A stretch of 64,000 nucleotides of DNA from Actinomycetota bacterium (GCA_009699875.1 WLNI01000002.1:1-64000), one strand, 5' to 3'. Shown: positions 48,481 to 58,350, counted from the stretch's first letter. The notes: a model not told the origin generated them from the letters alone. Translations and numbers: made by a program.

Positions 48481-49359
48481 ATGGGCGCCTTAGACGGACG
48501 AATCGCAATAATCACAGGAGCTGGCCGAGGAATCGGTCGTGAACATGCGCTCCTCTTTGCTTCGGAAGGAGCCAAGGTCGTTGTCAATGACCTAGGTGGA
48601 TCACTCGACGGTAATGGTGAGGAAACCTCTCCTGCCGAACAGGTCGTTGGAGAGATCCAGGCCATGGGTGGCGAAGCGGTAGCGAACCACGACAACGTGG
48701 CCGATTGGGAGGGTGGACAACGGCTCATTCAAACGGCCATTGACACCTTTGGAGATCTCCACGTCTTGGTGAACAACGCGGGAAACCTCCGCGATCGAGT
48801 CTTGGTCAATATGAGTGAAGAAGAGTTTGATGCAGTCATCCATGTGCACCTCAAGGGACATTTCGTTCCTCTCCGGCATGCTGCGGCGTACTGGCGTGAA
48901 CAAACCAAAGCGGGGGTTGACGTGAAGGCTGCCGTGATCAACACGTCGTCTACCTCGGGGCTGCTTGGGAATCCTGGACAGCTGAACTATGGAGCTGCGA
49001 AAGCGGGCATCGGGGCAATGACCGTTATCGCCGCCTCAGAACTTTCTCGATATGGCGTGCGGGTGAATGCGATTGCTCCAGCGGCTCGGACGAGAATGAC
49101 TGAGTCAACACCTGGCCTCTCAGATATCGTCGGCGAGCCTAGCGATGCTGCAACCTTTGACGTTTGGAATCCGGCCAACATCTCTCCGTTGGTTGGTTAC
49201 TTGGCGACCGAAACCTGCCCTGCGACAGGCAAGGTCTTTTTTGTCCAAGGAGGAACCGTTCGAAACTTCCAAGGCTGGACGATGACAGAAGCATTGGACA
49301 AAGATGACCGATGGACGGTAGCTGAATTGCAGGCGGAGATGCACCGGCTCGACGCGTGA
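48481..49359 (+). CDS. SDR family oxidoreductase, multifunctional-enzyme type
   Basis: The 292-residue short-chain dehydrogenase has TGAGRGIGREHAL, VNDLGG, NNAGNLRD, Ser in NTSSTSGLLG and Y-x3-K (YGAAK). The V-N-D-L-G-G and R-D-R-x-L-x-x-M-S-E-E-E-F features match the 17beta-HSD4/MFE-2 type (3-hydroxyacyl-CoA dehydrogenase). GAAGGGA lies upstream of the ATG at 48481; a GTG at 48457 is in frame. The stop overlaps the exporter start by 4 nt. Confidence 0.85.
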   Translation: MGALDGRIAIITGAGRGIGREHALLFASEGAKVVVNDLGGSLDGNGEETSPAEQVVGEIQAMGGEAVANHDNVADWEGGQRLIQTAIDTFGDLHVLVNNAGNLRDRVLVNMSEEEFDAVIHVHLKGHFVPLRHAAAYWREQTKAGVDVKAAVINTSSTSGLLGNPGQLNYGAAKAGIGAMTVIAASELSRYGVRVNAIAPAARTRMTESTPGLSDIVGEPSDAATFDVWNPANISPLVGYLATETCPATGKVFFVQGGTVRNFQGWTMTEALDKDDRWTVAELQAEMHRLDA

Positions 49360-50981
49360 ACGACAATTTCGACGGAGAACCTGAGTTTTCGTCATCTCAC
49401 CACCGGGACAACCCAGAAGAACTTCTCGATCCCTCCTATGACCCAGGCGGGATCGAGTTTGGAGCAAGTGGCTCGGAGACTGATGCGGACCTGAACTGGT
49501 TTGCCATGGTCCGCGACAAAGCTCAAACGAGAGCAACGTCTTCAGATCGATATCCATGGTGGGTTCTCACAGCCCTTCTCGCTGGACTCTTGGCGCTGAA
49601 TATCACCTTCACTGTCTTCATCGTGGCGCTGCCGACAGTCGCGTCAGAGTTCCACACGTCGATCACCGTCTTGACGTGGACAATGACGGGCCCCTTGTTG
49701 GCCTACGGACTAGCGGCACCGCTGTTAGGAAAGACTGGTGACATCTTCGGGCACCGAAGGCTCTATCTTTTTGGTCTTGCGGGAGCGGTTGTCTCCGCAG
49801 TCTTAACCGCGTTGGCTCCCGATGTCATCACCTTGCTTGGGGCGAGAACTCTTGACGGTATTCAAGGTGCCGCCACCGGCACCGCATCAATGGCGTTGAT
49901 CATGAATGCATTTCGCCCCGAAGAGAGAGTCAAGGCCATGGGGTGGTGGACGTTGGTTGGAGCGGGCGGGCCGGTCATCGGCGTGTCACTCGGTTCGCCC
50001 ATTATTCAATTCTTCGGTTGGCGAGCACTGTTTTGGATTCAAGCAGTCTTATTGGTCCTTGCATTTATTGTTGTCGTCATTATCTTGCCTTCGGACCGAG
50101 GGACGCCAGAAGAACTTGCGAAAAAGCGAACGAAGGCGACAAAAGAGTTCCGGCGAATGGACTGGATAGGTTCCTTCTCGCTTTCTCTCGGGGTGACGGG
50201 GATCATGTTGGCGCTTTCCATCTCGCCACTCCGTGGCTGGACGGGGCCTCTGTCGCTGATGTCCTGGGGATTGGGGATCGCAGGAATGGTGGTCTTTGTC
50301 TATCGAATTCGAACGAGTTCAAATCCGCTTATTCCCCCGCACTACTTCAAGAAGCGCAACTTTGTCATGCCCATGGTCATTCGGGCGACATCAAACTTTG
50401 CCTATTTTGGAGCGTTCTTTCTCTTTCCCCTCCTTATGGAGGAGGGCTATAACTACTCAATTGGGGAAGTCGGCGGTGTGGCGATTGCTCGACCCATCAT
50501 GTTCGCAATCTGTTCTCCACTTGCGGGATACGCCGCAGTCAAGATTGGTGAAAAGACATCAACGATTGCAGGAACCATATTCATTACATTTTCAATGATT
50601 ATTTTTGCCACGCTTGGGACGGGTTCGTCTCTTGTGGTGGTGATTCTCGCGCTTGCCTTTAGTGGGCTTGGCATGGGGGTCGCGATGCCTTCGTCTTCAT
50701 CGACCATGGCCAATGAGGTCAAAGAAGACGAAATGGGCGTGATGTCAGCAGCGCAGATGTTGGCGATGCAGGTGGGGGAAGTTGCGGGAATTCAGATCCT
50801 GATCACGATCCAACAAGGGGTAGCCAAAAATCAAGGTCTTTTGGGAACTCATCAGACGGCAGCGCTGCTCGCGACATTCCACATCCCATTTTTCGTTGGA
50901 GCGGCGGTCTGTGCGATCGGGGTGGTCTGTGCCTTCTTCTTAAAACCATTCTCTCGAATGAAAGCAAACGCAAACACTTAA
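49356..50981 (+). CDS. DHA2-family MFS transporter
   Basis: The 541-residue drug/proton antiporter-type protein has 12-14 hydrophobic segments, the DHA2 opening VFIVALPTVASEFHTS, LGKTGDIFGHRRLYL (motif A) and GWWTLVGAGGPVIGVSLG (motif C-like). An unusual acidic, hydrophilic N-terminal extension of about 60 residues precedes TM1. GTG start overlapping the SDR stop (GTGA). The exported substrate is unknown; coupling to a lipid-type SDR hints at lipid or amphiphile export. Confidence 0.85.
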   Translation: MNDNFDGEPEFSSSHHRDNPEELLDPSYDPGGIEFGASGSETDADLNWFAMVRDKAQTRATSSDRYPWWVLTALLAGLLALNITFTVFIVALPTVASEFHTSITVLTWTMTGPLLAYGLAAPLLGKTGDIFGHRRLYLFGLAGAVVSAVLTALAPDVITLLGARTLDGIQGAATGTASMALIMNAFRPEERVKAMGWWTLVGAGGPVIGVSLGSPIIQFFGWRALFWIQAVLLVLAFIVVVIILPSDRGTPEELAKKRTKATKEFRRMDWIGSFSLSLGVTGIMLALSISPLRGWTGPLSLMSWGLGIAGMVVFVYRIRTSSNPLIPPHYFKKRNFVMPMVIRATSNFAYFGAFFLFPLLMEEGYNYSIGEVGGVAIARPIMFAICSPLAGYAAVKIGEKTSTIAGTIFITFSMIIFATLGTGSSLVVVILALAFSGLGMGVAMPSSSSTMANEVKEDEMGVMSAAQMLAMQVGEVAGIQILITIQQGVAKNQGLLGTHQTAALLATFHIPFFVGAAVCAIGVVCAFFLKPFSRMKANANT

Positions 50982-51382
50982 CTCGTTAAAGCACGCATCT
51001 TTTCTGCAAACTCTATGGCCGAAGGCTCGGGGCTACTTCCCTGCAGCACCATGAGTTTTGCCAAGTCTCCGTCGACTTGAATCTTCCCAGCCATAAACGC
51101 AGTCATTGCGGCTTGTGGATTTCCATCGACTAACAGTGCTCGAGCTGTGGCGTAATCAACCGTGACATGAAGATCGGCTGTTTCGAGGTGTCCTTCACTG
51201 ACGATGAGAGGGCCCTGCGTCGTGTCAACGTGGGCGTCAACGGGAGTTCCCCACGGCGTCTCGTTCACTACGAGATTTAAGGTCACTTCAACGGCGACGC
51301 CTGAAGCGGTGTCGGGGAGATCGTCACGCAGCGCTTTGACAGCGTCGATCCATTCTGGGCTGAGGAATTCGTAGGTTGCCAT
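50978..51382 (-). CDS. SCP2 sterol-carrier-like domain protein
   Basis: This 134-residue stand-alone SCP2-fold protein has a beta-rich N-half (GVAVEVTLNLVVNETPWG) and the typical end TVDYATARALLVDGNPQAAMTAFMAGKIQVDGDLAKLM. It probably binds acyl-CoA or another lipid. The ATG at 51382 is preceded by AGGAGG, so the longer frame to 51427 is rejected. Its stop shares bases with the convergent transporter stop. Confidence 0.85.
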   Translation of the reverse strand: MATYEFLSPEWIDAVKALRDDLPDTASGVAVEVTLNLVVNETPWGTPVDAHVDTTQGPLIVSEGHLETADLHVTVDYATARALLVDGNPQAAMTAFMAGKIQVDGDLAKLMVLQGSSPEPSAIEFAEKMRALTS

Positions 51383-51435
51383 GGTGCCTCCTGGGTTTTC
51401 TAGGAAGGGTAGTAGCCCCGGTAACATACTGAGTC

Positions 51436-52200
51436 ATGAGCGCTCCGATCCTGCCTGGTTGTGAACCCTTCTCCTTTGATGGAGGGAGAACCGGAGTCCT
51501 CGTTCTTCATGGATTCACTGGGAATCCTCGTTCCATGCGAGGGATCGCGGATCGAATGGCTGATGCCGGAATGAGCGTAGAGATGCCGCTGCTTCCAGGC
51601 CATGGGACGGTACTCGATGACATGATTCCGATGCGCTTCGTTGATTGGACGAGTGCGGCAGAGCACGCGTATGAAACATTGGCTGCGAGGACCGATCACG
51701 TCGTTGTCCTCGGGCTCTCGATGGGGGGAACGCTGACATGTTGGCTCGCAGAAACCCATCCTGAAATTGCGGCGATTGTGTTGGTCAACCCATTGGTTGA
51801 ACCAGTTGCTGCTGAGATGGTCGAGGGTTTGACTGCGCTGCAGGAGAGTGGGATTGAAACGTTTGATGCAATTGGCTCTGATATCGCCAAAGAAGGTGTC
51901 GTAGAGATGTCGTATCCCGGGACACCGGTGGCGGCTGCCTTTTCATTGTTTGAAGGTGTCGAGGGCGTCGCGAAAAATCTGTCTGCGATCTCATGTCCAG
52001 TTCTCCTCTTTTCAAGCGAAGTCGACCACGTGGTTTCGCCAAGCAATGGGCCATTCCTCGTTGAACGAGTGAGTGGCCCTATAGAGCGGGTTCTTCTCGA
52101 GCGCAGTTTCCATGTGGCGACAATGGATCATGATGCAGAGTTCATCGAGGTAGAAGCTGTTGCATTTGTTGAACGTATCGCTTCACAGAGAACCTCGTGA
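51436..52200 (+). CDS. Alpha/beta hydrolase, carboxylesterase Est30-like
   Basis: The 254-residue hydrolase has the oxyanion segment VLHGFTGNPRSM, nucleophile Ser in GLSMGGT, catalytic Asp in SEVDHVV and His in RSFHVATMDHD, the layout of small carboxylesterases/monoacylglycerol lipases. TAACAT lies 8 nt before the ATG (leaderless type). The stop overlaps gatC by 4 nt, so it opens the gatCAB operon, an unexpected partner. Confidence 0.85.
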   Translation: MSAPILPGCEPFSFDGGRTGVLVLHGFTGNPRSMRGIADRMADAGMSVEMPLLPGHGTVLDDMIPMRFVDWTSAAEHAYETLAARTDHVVVLGLSMGGTLTCWLAETHPEIAAIVLVNPLVEPVAAEMVEGLTALQESGIETFDAIGSDIAKEGVVEMSYPGTPVAAAFSLFEGVEGVAKNLSAISCPVLLFSSEVDHVVSPSNGPFLVERVSGPIERVLLERSFHVATMDHDAEFIEVEAVAFVERIASQRTS

Positions 52201-52508
52201 GCGATAACACACGCCCTTTAAACGAGGACGACGTACGACACGTCGCGAAATTGGCTCGACTCCAACTCAAGGATGAAGAAATCATTCGATTCACCGAGCA
52301 ACTTCGATCAGTTCTTGATCATGCCGCTGACGTTGCATCGCTTGACCTAGAAGGCATTGCCCCAACTGCACACCCTCTCGAGCTTTCAAACGTCCTGAGA
52401 GCCGATGAGGTCACTGCCTCATCCGACAGGGACGAGGTGCTGCGTGCCGCTCCGAGCGTGGCAGATCATCGATTTCGTGTTCCCCGAATCGTTGGTGAAG
52501 CCCCGTGA
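52197..52508 (+). CDS. gatC: Asp/Glu-tRNA amidotransferase subunit C
   Basis: The 103-residue GatC has the conserved opening DDVRHVAKLARLQLKDEEI and the later LDLEGIAPTAHPLEL segment. It wraps around GatA and stabilises the GatCAB complex, which converts Glu-tRNA(Gln) and/or Asp-tRNA(Asn). GTG start overlapping the esterase stop; the stop overlaps gatA (GTGA). Confidence 0.95.
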   Translation: MSDNTRPLNEDDVRHVAKLARLQLKDEEIIRFTEQLRSVLDHAADVASLDLEGIAPTAHPLELSNVLRADEVTASSDRDEVLRAAPSVADHRFRVPRIVGEAP

Positions 52509-53923
52509 GTGTTCTTGATACAGGAGCGAGAGTGAATGCTGGAGAAGTTTCAGCTGTGGCGTTAGCTAATGAATCACTCCAACAGATCGATTCCCAAGAA
52601 GGGGAGATTCACGCGTTTGTTGAAATTCAGCGCGAACAGGTTCTTCGAAAAGCACAAGCGATTGATGACGGGGTGGCGCAAGGCAAGAACATGGGCGTCC
52701 TTGCCGGAGTCCCACTCGCGCTCAAGGACAATCTGTGTCAGCACGGTGAAGTGACGTCGTGCGCAAGCAACATTCTCTCGGGGTGGCGTCCTCCTTATGA
52801 CGCCACTGTGGTTTCTCGTATTGAAACTGCTGGGGTCTTAATCGTTGGGAAAACGAATATGGACGAGTTCGCAATGGGATCATCAACGGAGAACTCCGCA
52901 TTTGGGCCGACGAAAAACCCGCATGACACGACAAAAGTTCCTGGAGGCTCAAGTGGTGGATCTGCAGCTGCAGTCGCTGCATCGATGACGCCTCTTTCGC
53001 TCGGCTCTGACACGGGTGGATCGATCCGCCAACCCGCAGCGTTTTGTGGCGTGGTGGGTGTCAAACCTACGTACGGTCTTGTCTCTCGCTACGGCTTGGT
53101 GGCCTTTGCGAGTTCCCTCGATCAAGTCGGCCCATTCGCAGGATCCGTCGCAGACGCTGCCGCACTGCTCGAAGTCATTGCTGGCCATGACCCGAAAGAC
53201 TCCACGTCACTGAATGCACCTGCGCCAGCGCTGAGTAGTCATCTCGATGACGGGGTAAAGGGAATGCGTGTTGGGCTTTGCAACGAACTTCTTGAAGGGT
53301 GCGCCCCTGACATGGTGGCTGCAATCAAAAGAGCAGCAGAAGTGTTGTCGAATGCTGGGGCCGAGATTATTGAGATTTCAATCCCCGAGCTAAAACTTGG
53401 CCTCTCTGCGTACTATCTCATCGCTCCTGCCGAGGCGTCATCGAACCTGGCCCGCTATGACGGCGTCCGCTATGGAGTCCGAGTCGACGCGGAAGATGTC
53501 ACGGCAATGAACACCGCAACGCGAACCGCAGGATTTGGCGACGAAGTCAAACGACGAATCATGCTTGGGACCTACGCCCTCTCGGCTGGTTACTACGACG
53601 CCTATTACGGCCAAGCTCAGAGAGTTCGTACACTCATCATCAACGCTTTTACCAAGGCTTACTCTTCGGTTGATCTGCTTTTGGGGGCAACAACCCCGAC
53701 AACCGCATTTGCTATCGGAGACAAAGTTGGAGATCCCATGTCGATGTATCAATCAGATATCTGCACGATCCCAACGAACTTGGCCGGTCATCCCGCCCTT
53801 TCGGTGCCCTTTGGCGTTGGTGATGACAAGATGCCAATCGGAGCCCAGCTACTCGGTCCCGCCTTGTCAGAGCAGCAACTCTTTCAAGCGGCGTCGGTCC
53901 TCGAGCACGGAGCAAACTCATGA
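52505..53923 (+). CDS. gatA: Asp/Glu-tRNA amidotransferase subunit A
   Basis: The 472-residue amidase-signature enzyme has a full triad: Lys74 (ALKDNL), cis-Ser149 (PGGSSGGS) and nucleophile Ser173 (SDTGGSIRQPA). It releases ammonia from glutamine and passes it to GatB. GTG start with a 4-nt overlap on both sides of the operon. Confidence 0.97.
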   Translation: MSVLDTGARVNAGEVSAVALANESLQQIDSQEGEIHAFVEIQREQVLRKAQAIDDGVAQGKNMGVLAGVPLALKDNLCQHGEVTSCASNILSGWRPPYDATVVSRIETAGVLIVGKTNMDEFAMGSSTENSAFGPTKNPHDTTKVPGGSSGGSAAAVAASMTPLSLGSDTGGSIRQPAAFCGVVGVKPTYGLVSRYGLVAFASSLDQVGPFAGSVADAAALLEVIAGHDPKDSTSLNAPAPALSSHLDDGVKGMRVGLCNELLEGCAPDMVAAIKRAAEVLSNAGAEIIEISIPELKLGLSAYYLIAPAEASSNLARYDGVRYGVRVDAEDVTAMNTATRTAGFGDEVKRRIMLGTYALSAGYYDAYYGQAQRVRTLIINAFTKAYSSVDLLLGATTPTTAFAIGDKVGDPMSMYQSDICTIPTNLAGHPALSVPFGVGDDKMPIGAQLLGPALSEQQLFQAASVLEHGANS

Positions 53924-55362
53924 GTTCGCTCCCCGAGGGATGGGACATGGTGGTGGGTCTCGAAGTCCACACCGAGCTCAAGACCGCCACCAAGTTGTTT
54001 TGTGGGTGCGCCAATAACTTTGGTGACGAACCAAATACCAATATCTGTCCTGTCTGCTTAGGCCTTCCAGGTTCGCTCCCAGTTCTCAATGAAGGAGCCG
54101 TTGAATTCGCTATCCGCATTGGCCTGGCCTTGCACTGTGTGGTGCAGCCTTCTTCGTTCCACCGAAAGAACTACTTCTATCCAGATCAGCCCAAGGACTA
54201 CCAAATCAGCCAGTACGACGTTCCGATTAATGGACCCGGCTACCTCGACCTGCCAGACGGAAGCCGGGTAGGAATTGAGCGAGCCCACTTAGAAGAGGAC
54301 ACAGGAAAAACGACTCACGTCGGAGGAACGGGTCGAATCCACGGGTCTGATGAGTCGCTGGTTGACTACAACCGTTCCGGCGTTCCTCTCGTCGAGATCG
54401 TCTCAGGGCCTGATATCCGCTCCGCAGAACAAGCGCGTGGCTACGCGGCGGAGCTGAGGTCCATTCTGATCGCGTCTGGTGCATCGGATGGTCGCATGGA
54501 AGAAGGTTCCATGCGGGTCGATGCAAATGTCTCTGTGCGCCGGGGGACCGAGGCGCCCTTTGGAACACGATGCGAGATTAAAAATTTGAACTCGCTCCGA
54601 TCAGTGCAGCGTGCAGTTGAATATGAAGCGCTTCGCCAAATTGCAATCCTCGATGATGGTGGGACTATTTCTCAAGAGACACGGCACTGGGATGAAGACG
54701 CAGGGAAAACCCAGACCATGCGTTCAAAGGAAGAAGCCTACGACTACCGCTATTTTCCAGAACCTGATCTCGTGCCAGTTGTCCCATCAGAAGCATTCAT
54801 TCGCCAAATCGAAGCCGAGTTGCCACCGATGCCAGCGCAACGTCGACGTGAACTCATTGCTCACTTTGGAGATGCGGCCACTGATGCACAACTCGATCAA
54901 GCCAACGCTGCTGTTGAGTTAAACCTTGACCCGTTTATCGTGGGAGCTATCGAGAAGGGGATTACGCCAGCCCTTGCCCTTGCCCGGACTGCGAATGAGC
55001 TAGCAGGACTCGGCGATGACGCTATGTCCCTGCCAAAAGATGACTACATCGCACTCTTGAAGATGGAAGACGCAGGAGAACTTTCGGCAACCCAATCAAA
55101 GAAAGTCCTCGCTGACTTAGTCGCTGCCGGCGGGGGAGACCCGAAGGCTGTGGCCGAATCTAAGGGATTTGAGCAGCTCGACGCCGGTGCGCTCGACGCG
55201 ACGCTGGACGAGATTATTGCTGCGAATCCGGACGAGTGGGCTCGATACCGAGAGGGAGACGATAAGTTAACGGGCTTTTTCACGGGGAAGGTCATGGCCG
55301 CTACGCAAGGCCAGGCCGATGGAAAAGCGGTCAATGCTGCCCTTCGCCAACGTAGAAGCTGA
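53920..55362 (+). CDS. gatB: Asp/Glu-tRNA amidotransferase subunit B
   Basis: The 480-residue GatB has the opening GLEVHTELKTATKLFCGC, the kinase-like catalytic core (SFHRKNYFYPDQPKDYQISQYD; RVDANVSVRR) and a C-terminal helical/YqeY tail (ATQSKKVLADLVAAGGGDPKAVA). It activates the tRNA-bound carboxylate. The ATG overlaps gatA by 4 nt. All three subunits are present, so the organism uses the indirect amidation route for at least one amide tRNA. Confidence 0.97.
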   Translation: MSSLPEGWDMVVGLEVHTELKTATKLFCGCANNFGDEPNTNICPVCLGLPGSLPVLNEGAVEFAIRIGLALHCVVQPSSFHRKNYFYPDQPKDYQISQYDVPINGPGYLDLPDGSRVGIERAHLEEDTGKTTHVGGTGRIHGSDESLVDYNRSGVPLVEIVSGPDIRSAEQARGYAAELRSILIASGASDGRMEEGSMRVDANVSVRRGTEAPFGTRCEIKNLNSLRSVQRAVEYEALRQIAILDDGGTISQETRHWDEDAGKTQTMRSKEEAYDYRYFPEPDLVPVVPSEAFIRQIEAELPPMPAQRRRELIAHFGDAATDAQLDQANAAVELNLDPFIVGAIEKGITPALALARTANELAGLGDDAMSLPKDDYIALLKMEDAGELSATQSKKVLADLVAAGGGDPKAVAESKGFEQLDAGALDATLDEIIAANPDEWARYREGDDKLTGFFTGKVMAATQGQADGKAVNAALRQRRS

Positions 55363-55392
55363 GAGAAGTCTCGCAAAGGTCTCAAGGTTTCG

Positions 55393-55406
55393 TAGACTGA
55401 ACTCCT
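55393..55406 (+). promoter_or_regulatory. Leaderless -10 element of ilvD
   Basis: TAGACT at 55393-55398 lies 8 nt before the ilvD ATG, with no Shine-Dalgarno sequence. A transcript starting at the ATG is likely. No -35 box is evident. Confidence 0.45.
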
Positions 55407-57113
55407 ATGGCCACTGACGAGCATGGACAGATAGAACACGAAGGCATGAAGCCTCGGAGCTTTCAAGTTACCGATGGGCCTGAGCGTGCACCTGCTCGAG
55501 CCATGCTCAGAGCGGTGGGAATGACCGATGATGACTGGGACAAGCCCCAAGTTGGTGTTGCGTCAAGCTGGAATGAAGTCACTCCCTGCAACTTGCCGCT
55601 TGAGCGATTAGCCAAGCGTGCCAAAGAGGGCGTTCGCCATGCGGGAGGATTCCCCTTCGAATTCGTGACCATTGCCGTCTCCGATGGAATTTCGATGGGG
55701 CACGAAGGAATGCGTGCGTCACTCGTTTCTAGAGAAGTCATTGCTGACTCTGTCGAGACCGTCATGCATGCAGAGCGTTTCGATGCACTTGTCACGTTCG
55801 CAGGGTGTGACAAGTCGTTGCCAGGAATGTTGATGGCCTCGGCTCGCCTCAATCTGCCGAGCGTCTTTCTCTACGGCGGCACGATTCTCCCAGGAAGATT
55901 AGAAGATCGAGCACTGGATATCGTCAGTGTGTTTGAAGCAGTTGGTGCACACGCGGTTGACGCACTCAGCGACGAAGAACTCTCTTTGATTGAGCACAAT
56001 GCGTGTCCCACTGAGGGCAGTTGTGCCGGAATGTTTACCGCCAACACCATGGCCTCGATTGGCGAGGCGTTAGGGATGTCTTTGCCGGGGAGCGCCTCGG
56101 CTCCTGCCGTTGACCGACGTCGAGATGACTACGCCTTTGCATCAGGACAGGCGGTGATTGAACTCCTCCGCCAAGGCATTCGACCTCGAGACATCATGAC
56201 CAAGCACGCATTCGAGAACGCCATTGCGGTGACCATGGCGCTTGGTGGCTCAACGAATGCGGTCTTGCACCTTTTGGCCATTGCGAATGAGGCACGAGTT
56301 GACCTCGAACTCGAAGACTTCAATCGAATTGCTGCGAAAGTTCCTCACTTAGCGGATACGAAACCTCACGGGAAATATCACATGACTGATCTCGACCGTA
56401 TCGGTGGCGTTCCTGTTGTCTTGGCGCAACTTTTGGAAGCTGGCCTTCTCCACGGTGACTGCATGACCGTGACAGGAAAGACGATGGCTGAGAATTTGGC
56501 CGCGTTAGACGTCCCGTCACCGGATGGTGAAGTGATTCACACCCTTGATAACCCCATCAATAAACAAGGTGGGATTGCAATTTTGACTGGATCGCTGGCA
56601 CCAAAAGGCTCAGTGGTGAAAGTCGCGGGTATTGATACATTGCTCTTCGATGGAACCGCTCGGGTCTTTGATGGAGAAGCCGCAGCTATGGATGCCATTC
56701 TTGCGGACTCCATCAAGCCAAACACTGTGGTCGTCATCCGGTACGAAGGCCCTAAAGGTGGACCTGGCATGCGCGAGATGCTTGCCGTGACGGGAGCGAT
56801 GAAGGGTGCAGGGAGAGGTGCAGACTGCGCTCTGATTACAGATGGTCGGTTTTCTGGGGGAACCCATGGATTCTGCATAGGTCACGTCGCTCCTGAAGCT
56901 GTTGCTGGTGGACCAATTGCGTTAGTTGAAGATGGAGATCGAATCGTCATCGACGTTACGAACCACACGATTGACCTTCTCGTCGATGATGAGGTCCTCG
57001 CCAATCGATCGGCGAACTTGAAAGCCTTCGAGCCCCGCTATACCTCTGGGGTGCTGGCGAAATTTGCTCGGCTCGTCACAGGGGCTGAGCGCGGAGCCAT
57101 CACTGAAGCCTAA
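55407..57113 (+). CDS. ilvD: Dihydroxy-acid dehydratase
   Basis: The 568-residue IlvD has cysteines for its Fe-S cluster at C61 (NEVTPCNL), C134 ([11 protein letters not shown]) and C206 ([15 protein letters not shown]), plus the C-terminal [20 protein letters not shown]. It makes 2-oxo acids in valine, leucine and isoleucine synthesis, the step after IlvC. It is separated from ilvBNC only by the desaturase gene. Confidence 0.97.
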   Translation: MATDEHGQIEHEGMKPRSFQVTDGPERAPARAMLRAVGMTDDDWDKPQVGVASSWNEVTPCNLPLERLAKRAKEGVRHAGGFPFEFVTIAVSDGISMGHEGMRASLVSREVIADSVETVMHAERFDALVTFAGCDKSLPGMLMASARLNLPSVFLYGGTILPGRLEDRALDIVSVFEAVGAHAVDALSDEELSLIEHNACPTEGSCAGMFTANTMASIGEALGMSLPGSASAPAVDRRRDDYAFASGQAVIELLRQGIRPRDIMTKHAFENAIAVTMALGGSTNAVLHLLAIANEARVDLELEDFNRIAAKVPHLADTKPHGKYHMTDLDRIGGVPVVLAQLLEAGLLHGDCMTVTGKTMAENLAALDVPSPDGEVIHTLDNPINKQGGIAILTGSLAPKGSVVKVAGIDTLLFDGTARVFDGEAAAMDAILADSIKPNTVVVIRYEGPKGGPGMREMLAVTGAMKGAGRGADCALITDGRFSGGTHGFCIGHVAPEAVAGGPIALVEDGDRIVIDVTNHTIDLLVDDEVLANRSANLKAFEPRYTSGVLAKFARLVTGAERGAITEA

Positions 57114-57166
57114 GGTCGGGGTTGCCAGACAAGCTCGTCGAATTGCATGAGCCCAGAGGGGGAGCA

Positions 57167-58165
57167 GTGACAGAGCCAACACCGAAAAAAGACCTCACCA
57201 TTGATGAGTTCGGTCGGCCACTTCACGCTTCGTTGACCCAACAAGAGATTTCAGACGAGCGGCGACTGATCCTTCAGAGGGAACGAGCGATCGCTGCGCC
57301 TTTTTGGGGAGGGTTTCAGCCAAGAATTGTCATCGGCTTTCTTCTCTGTGCTGTGCTGTGGGTCGGAGTCGTGGTGTTAGGAACAACAGGCATCATTCCC
57401 CTCTGGTTGGGCCTGATTCTCAACACAGGTATTGCGTCGATGTTCTATATGCCGATGCACGAAGCGGTACACGGCAATATCTCAGGCCGCCAGCGTGATC
57501 TCCGGTGGATCGAAAATTTGATTGGGACTCTTTGTTCGATCCCCCTTGGGATTTCCTATGGATCTCATCGAGGTTCGCATATGCGCCACCATGCCTTCAC
57601 CAACAATCCAGAAAAAGATCCTGATCACTACACCGATGGTCCACTTTGGCAACTTCCAGGTAAATGGTTTGCACTTCTTGTCGTTCAGACACTGCTCCCG
57701 TTGTTTGCCTTCGTGCCAGCAACTCGACGCCTGCTTCCCGCACAGATCCGCCAGGCGCTCGCTGCCGACGGTGATCGAAAGAGCGGACTGATCCAGCTTC
57801 GATTCTGGGCGATCACGACTGCGGTGCTGATCCTGGCGTTTGTGTGCGGTGTTGGCTGGGCGGCTCTTTTGCTGTGGTACCTACCTGCTCGACTTCAAGC
57901 CCTCTGGCTCCTCTTCGTCTTCGCGTGGTACCCCCACCACCCAGCTGGGGCTGTGGGTCGCTACGTCGACACTCGAATCGCCGTCTTTCCAGGGTCTCGA
58001 TGGTTGATTCGAGGTCACGATCACCACGCGCTCCACCACCTTTTTCCTCAGATCCCTCACTATCGACTTCGCGCACTCTGGCAGGTGAATGCTGATGATT
58101 TGGTTCCGAAAGGCGTCCGCTCAGAAGGTCGAGCCAAGGCGGCGACTGGGCCAATCGCCTGGTAG
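57167..58165 (+). CDS. Membrane fatty-acid desaturase/hydroxylase family protein
   Basis: The 332-residue di-iron membrane enzyme has three His boxes: HEAVHG, HRGSHMRHHAF and HDHHALHH. About four transmembrane segments surround them. This fits fatty-acid desaturases or the carotenoid hydroxylase/ketolase group, acting on lipid or carotenoid. The GTG at 57167 is chosen for its GAGGGGGAG upstream; the frame remains open to a TTG at 57122. It sits between ilvD and the ilvBNC leader. Confidence 0.8.
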   Translation: MTEPTPKKDLTIDEFGRPLHASLTQQEISDERRLILQRERAIAAPFWGGFQPRIVIGFLLCAVLWVGVVVLGTTGIIPLWLGLILNTGIASMFYMPMHEAVHGNISGRQRDLRWIENLIGTLCSIPLGISYGSHRGSHMRHHAFTNNPEKDPDHYTDGPLWQLPGKWFALLVVQTLLPLFAFVPATRRLLPAQIRQALAADGDRKSGLIQLRFWAITTAVLILAFVCGVGWAALLLWYLPARLQALWLLFVFAWYPHHPAGAVGRYVDTRIAVFPGSRWLIRGHDHHALHHLFPQIPHYRLRALWQVNADDLVPKGVRSEGRAKAATGPIAW

Positions 58166-58235
58166 GCGACTCCTCTGGTGTCGACCAGCCATCGTCACAG
58201 AAGTACTAAGGAAATCCCGAGGAAAACGAATAAAT

Positions 58236-58264
58236 TTGAATCAGGCGTGCGCCTATGGCAGACT
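58236..58264 (+). promoter_or_regulatory. Promoter of the ilvBNC leader
   Basis: -35-like TTGAAT (58236-58241), a 17-bp spacer and CAGACT (58259-58264), followed 6 nt later by the GTG of the leader peptide. The transcript would be leaderless. The rest of the 58166-58235 gap shows nothing clear. Confidence 0.55.
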
Positions 58265-58270
58265 TTCCCT

Positions 58271-58318
58271 GTGGCACAAATCACTTCTTCACGTTTTGCC
58301 CTGGTAGTAGTACCGTAA
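58271..58318 (+). CDS. ilvB leader peptide (15 residues, ends with Leu-Val-Val-Val-Pro)
   Basis: GTG start, sequence MAQITSSRFALVVVP, TAA at 58316-58318. The CTG-GTA-GTA-GTA run lies just before the stop and upstream of two hairpins, the last a terminator. Ribosome stalling at Val or Leu codons when charged tRNA is scarce would allow read-through into ilvBNC, as in known branched-chain amino-acid attenuators. Confidence 0.75.
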   Translation: MAQITSSRFALVVVP

Positions 58319-58347
58319 CGCGCGGTCCTCTATCAACCCCGCGCGTT
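58317..58347 (+). promoter_or_regulatory. Leader hairpin between leader peptide and terminator
   Basis: AACGCGCGG (58317-58325) pairs perfectly with CCGCGCGTT (58339-58347) around a 13-nt loop. It begins inside the leader stop codon, so ribosome position will decide whether it forms. It could be the pause or antitermination stem. I cannot see by eye a full pairing with the terminator arm. Confidence 0.55.
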
Positions 58348-58350
58348 TTC

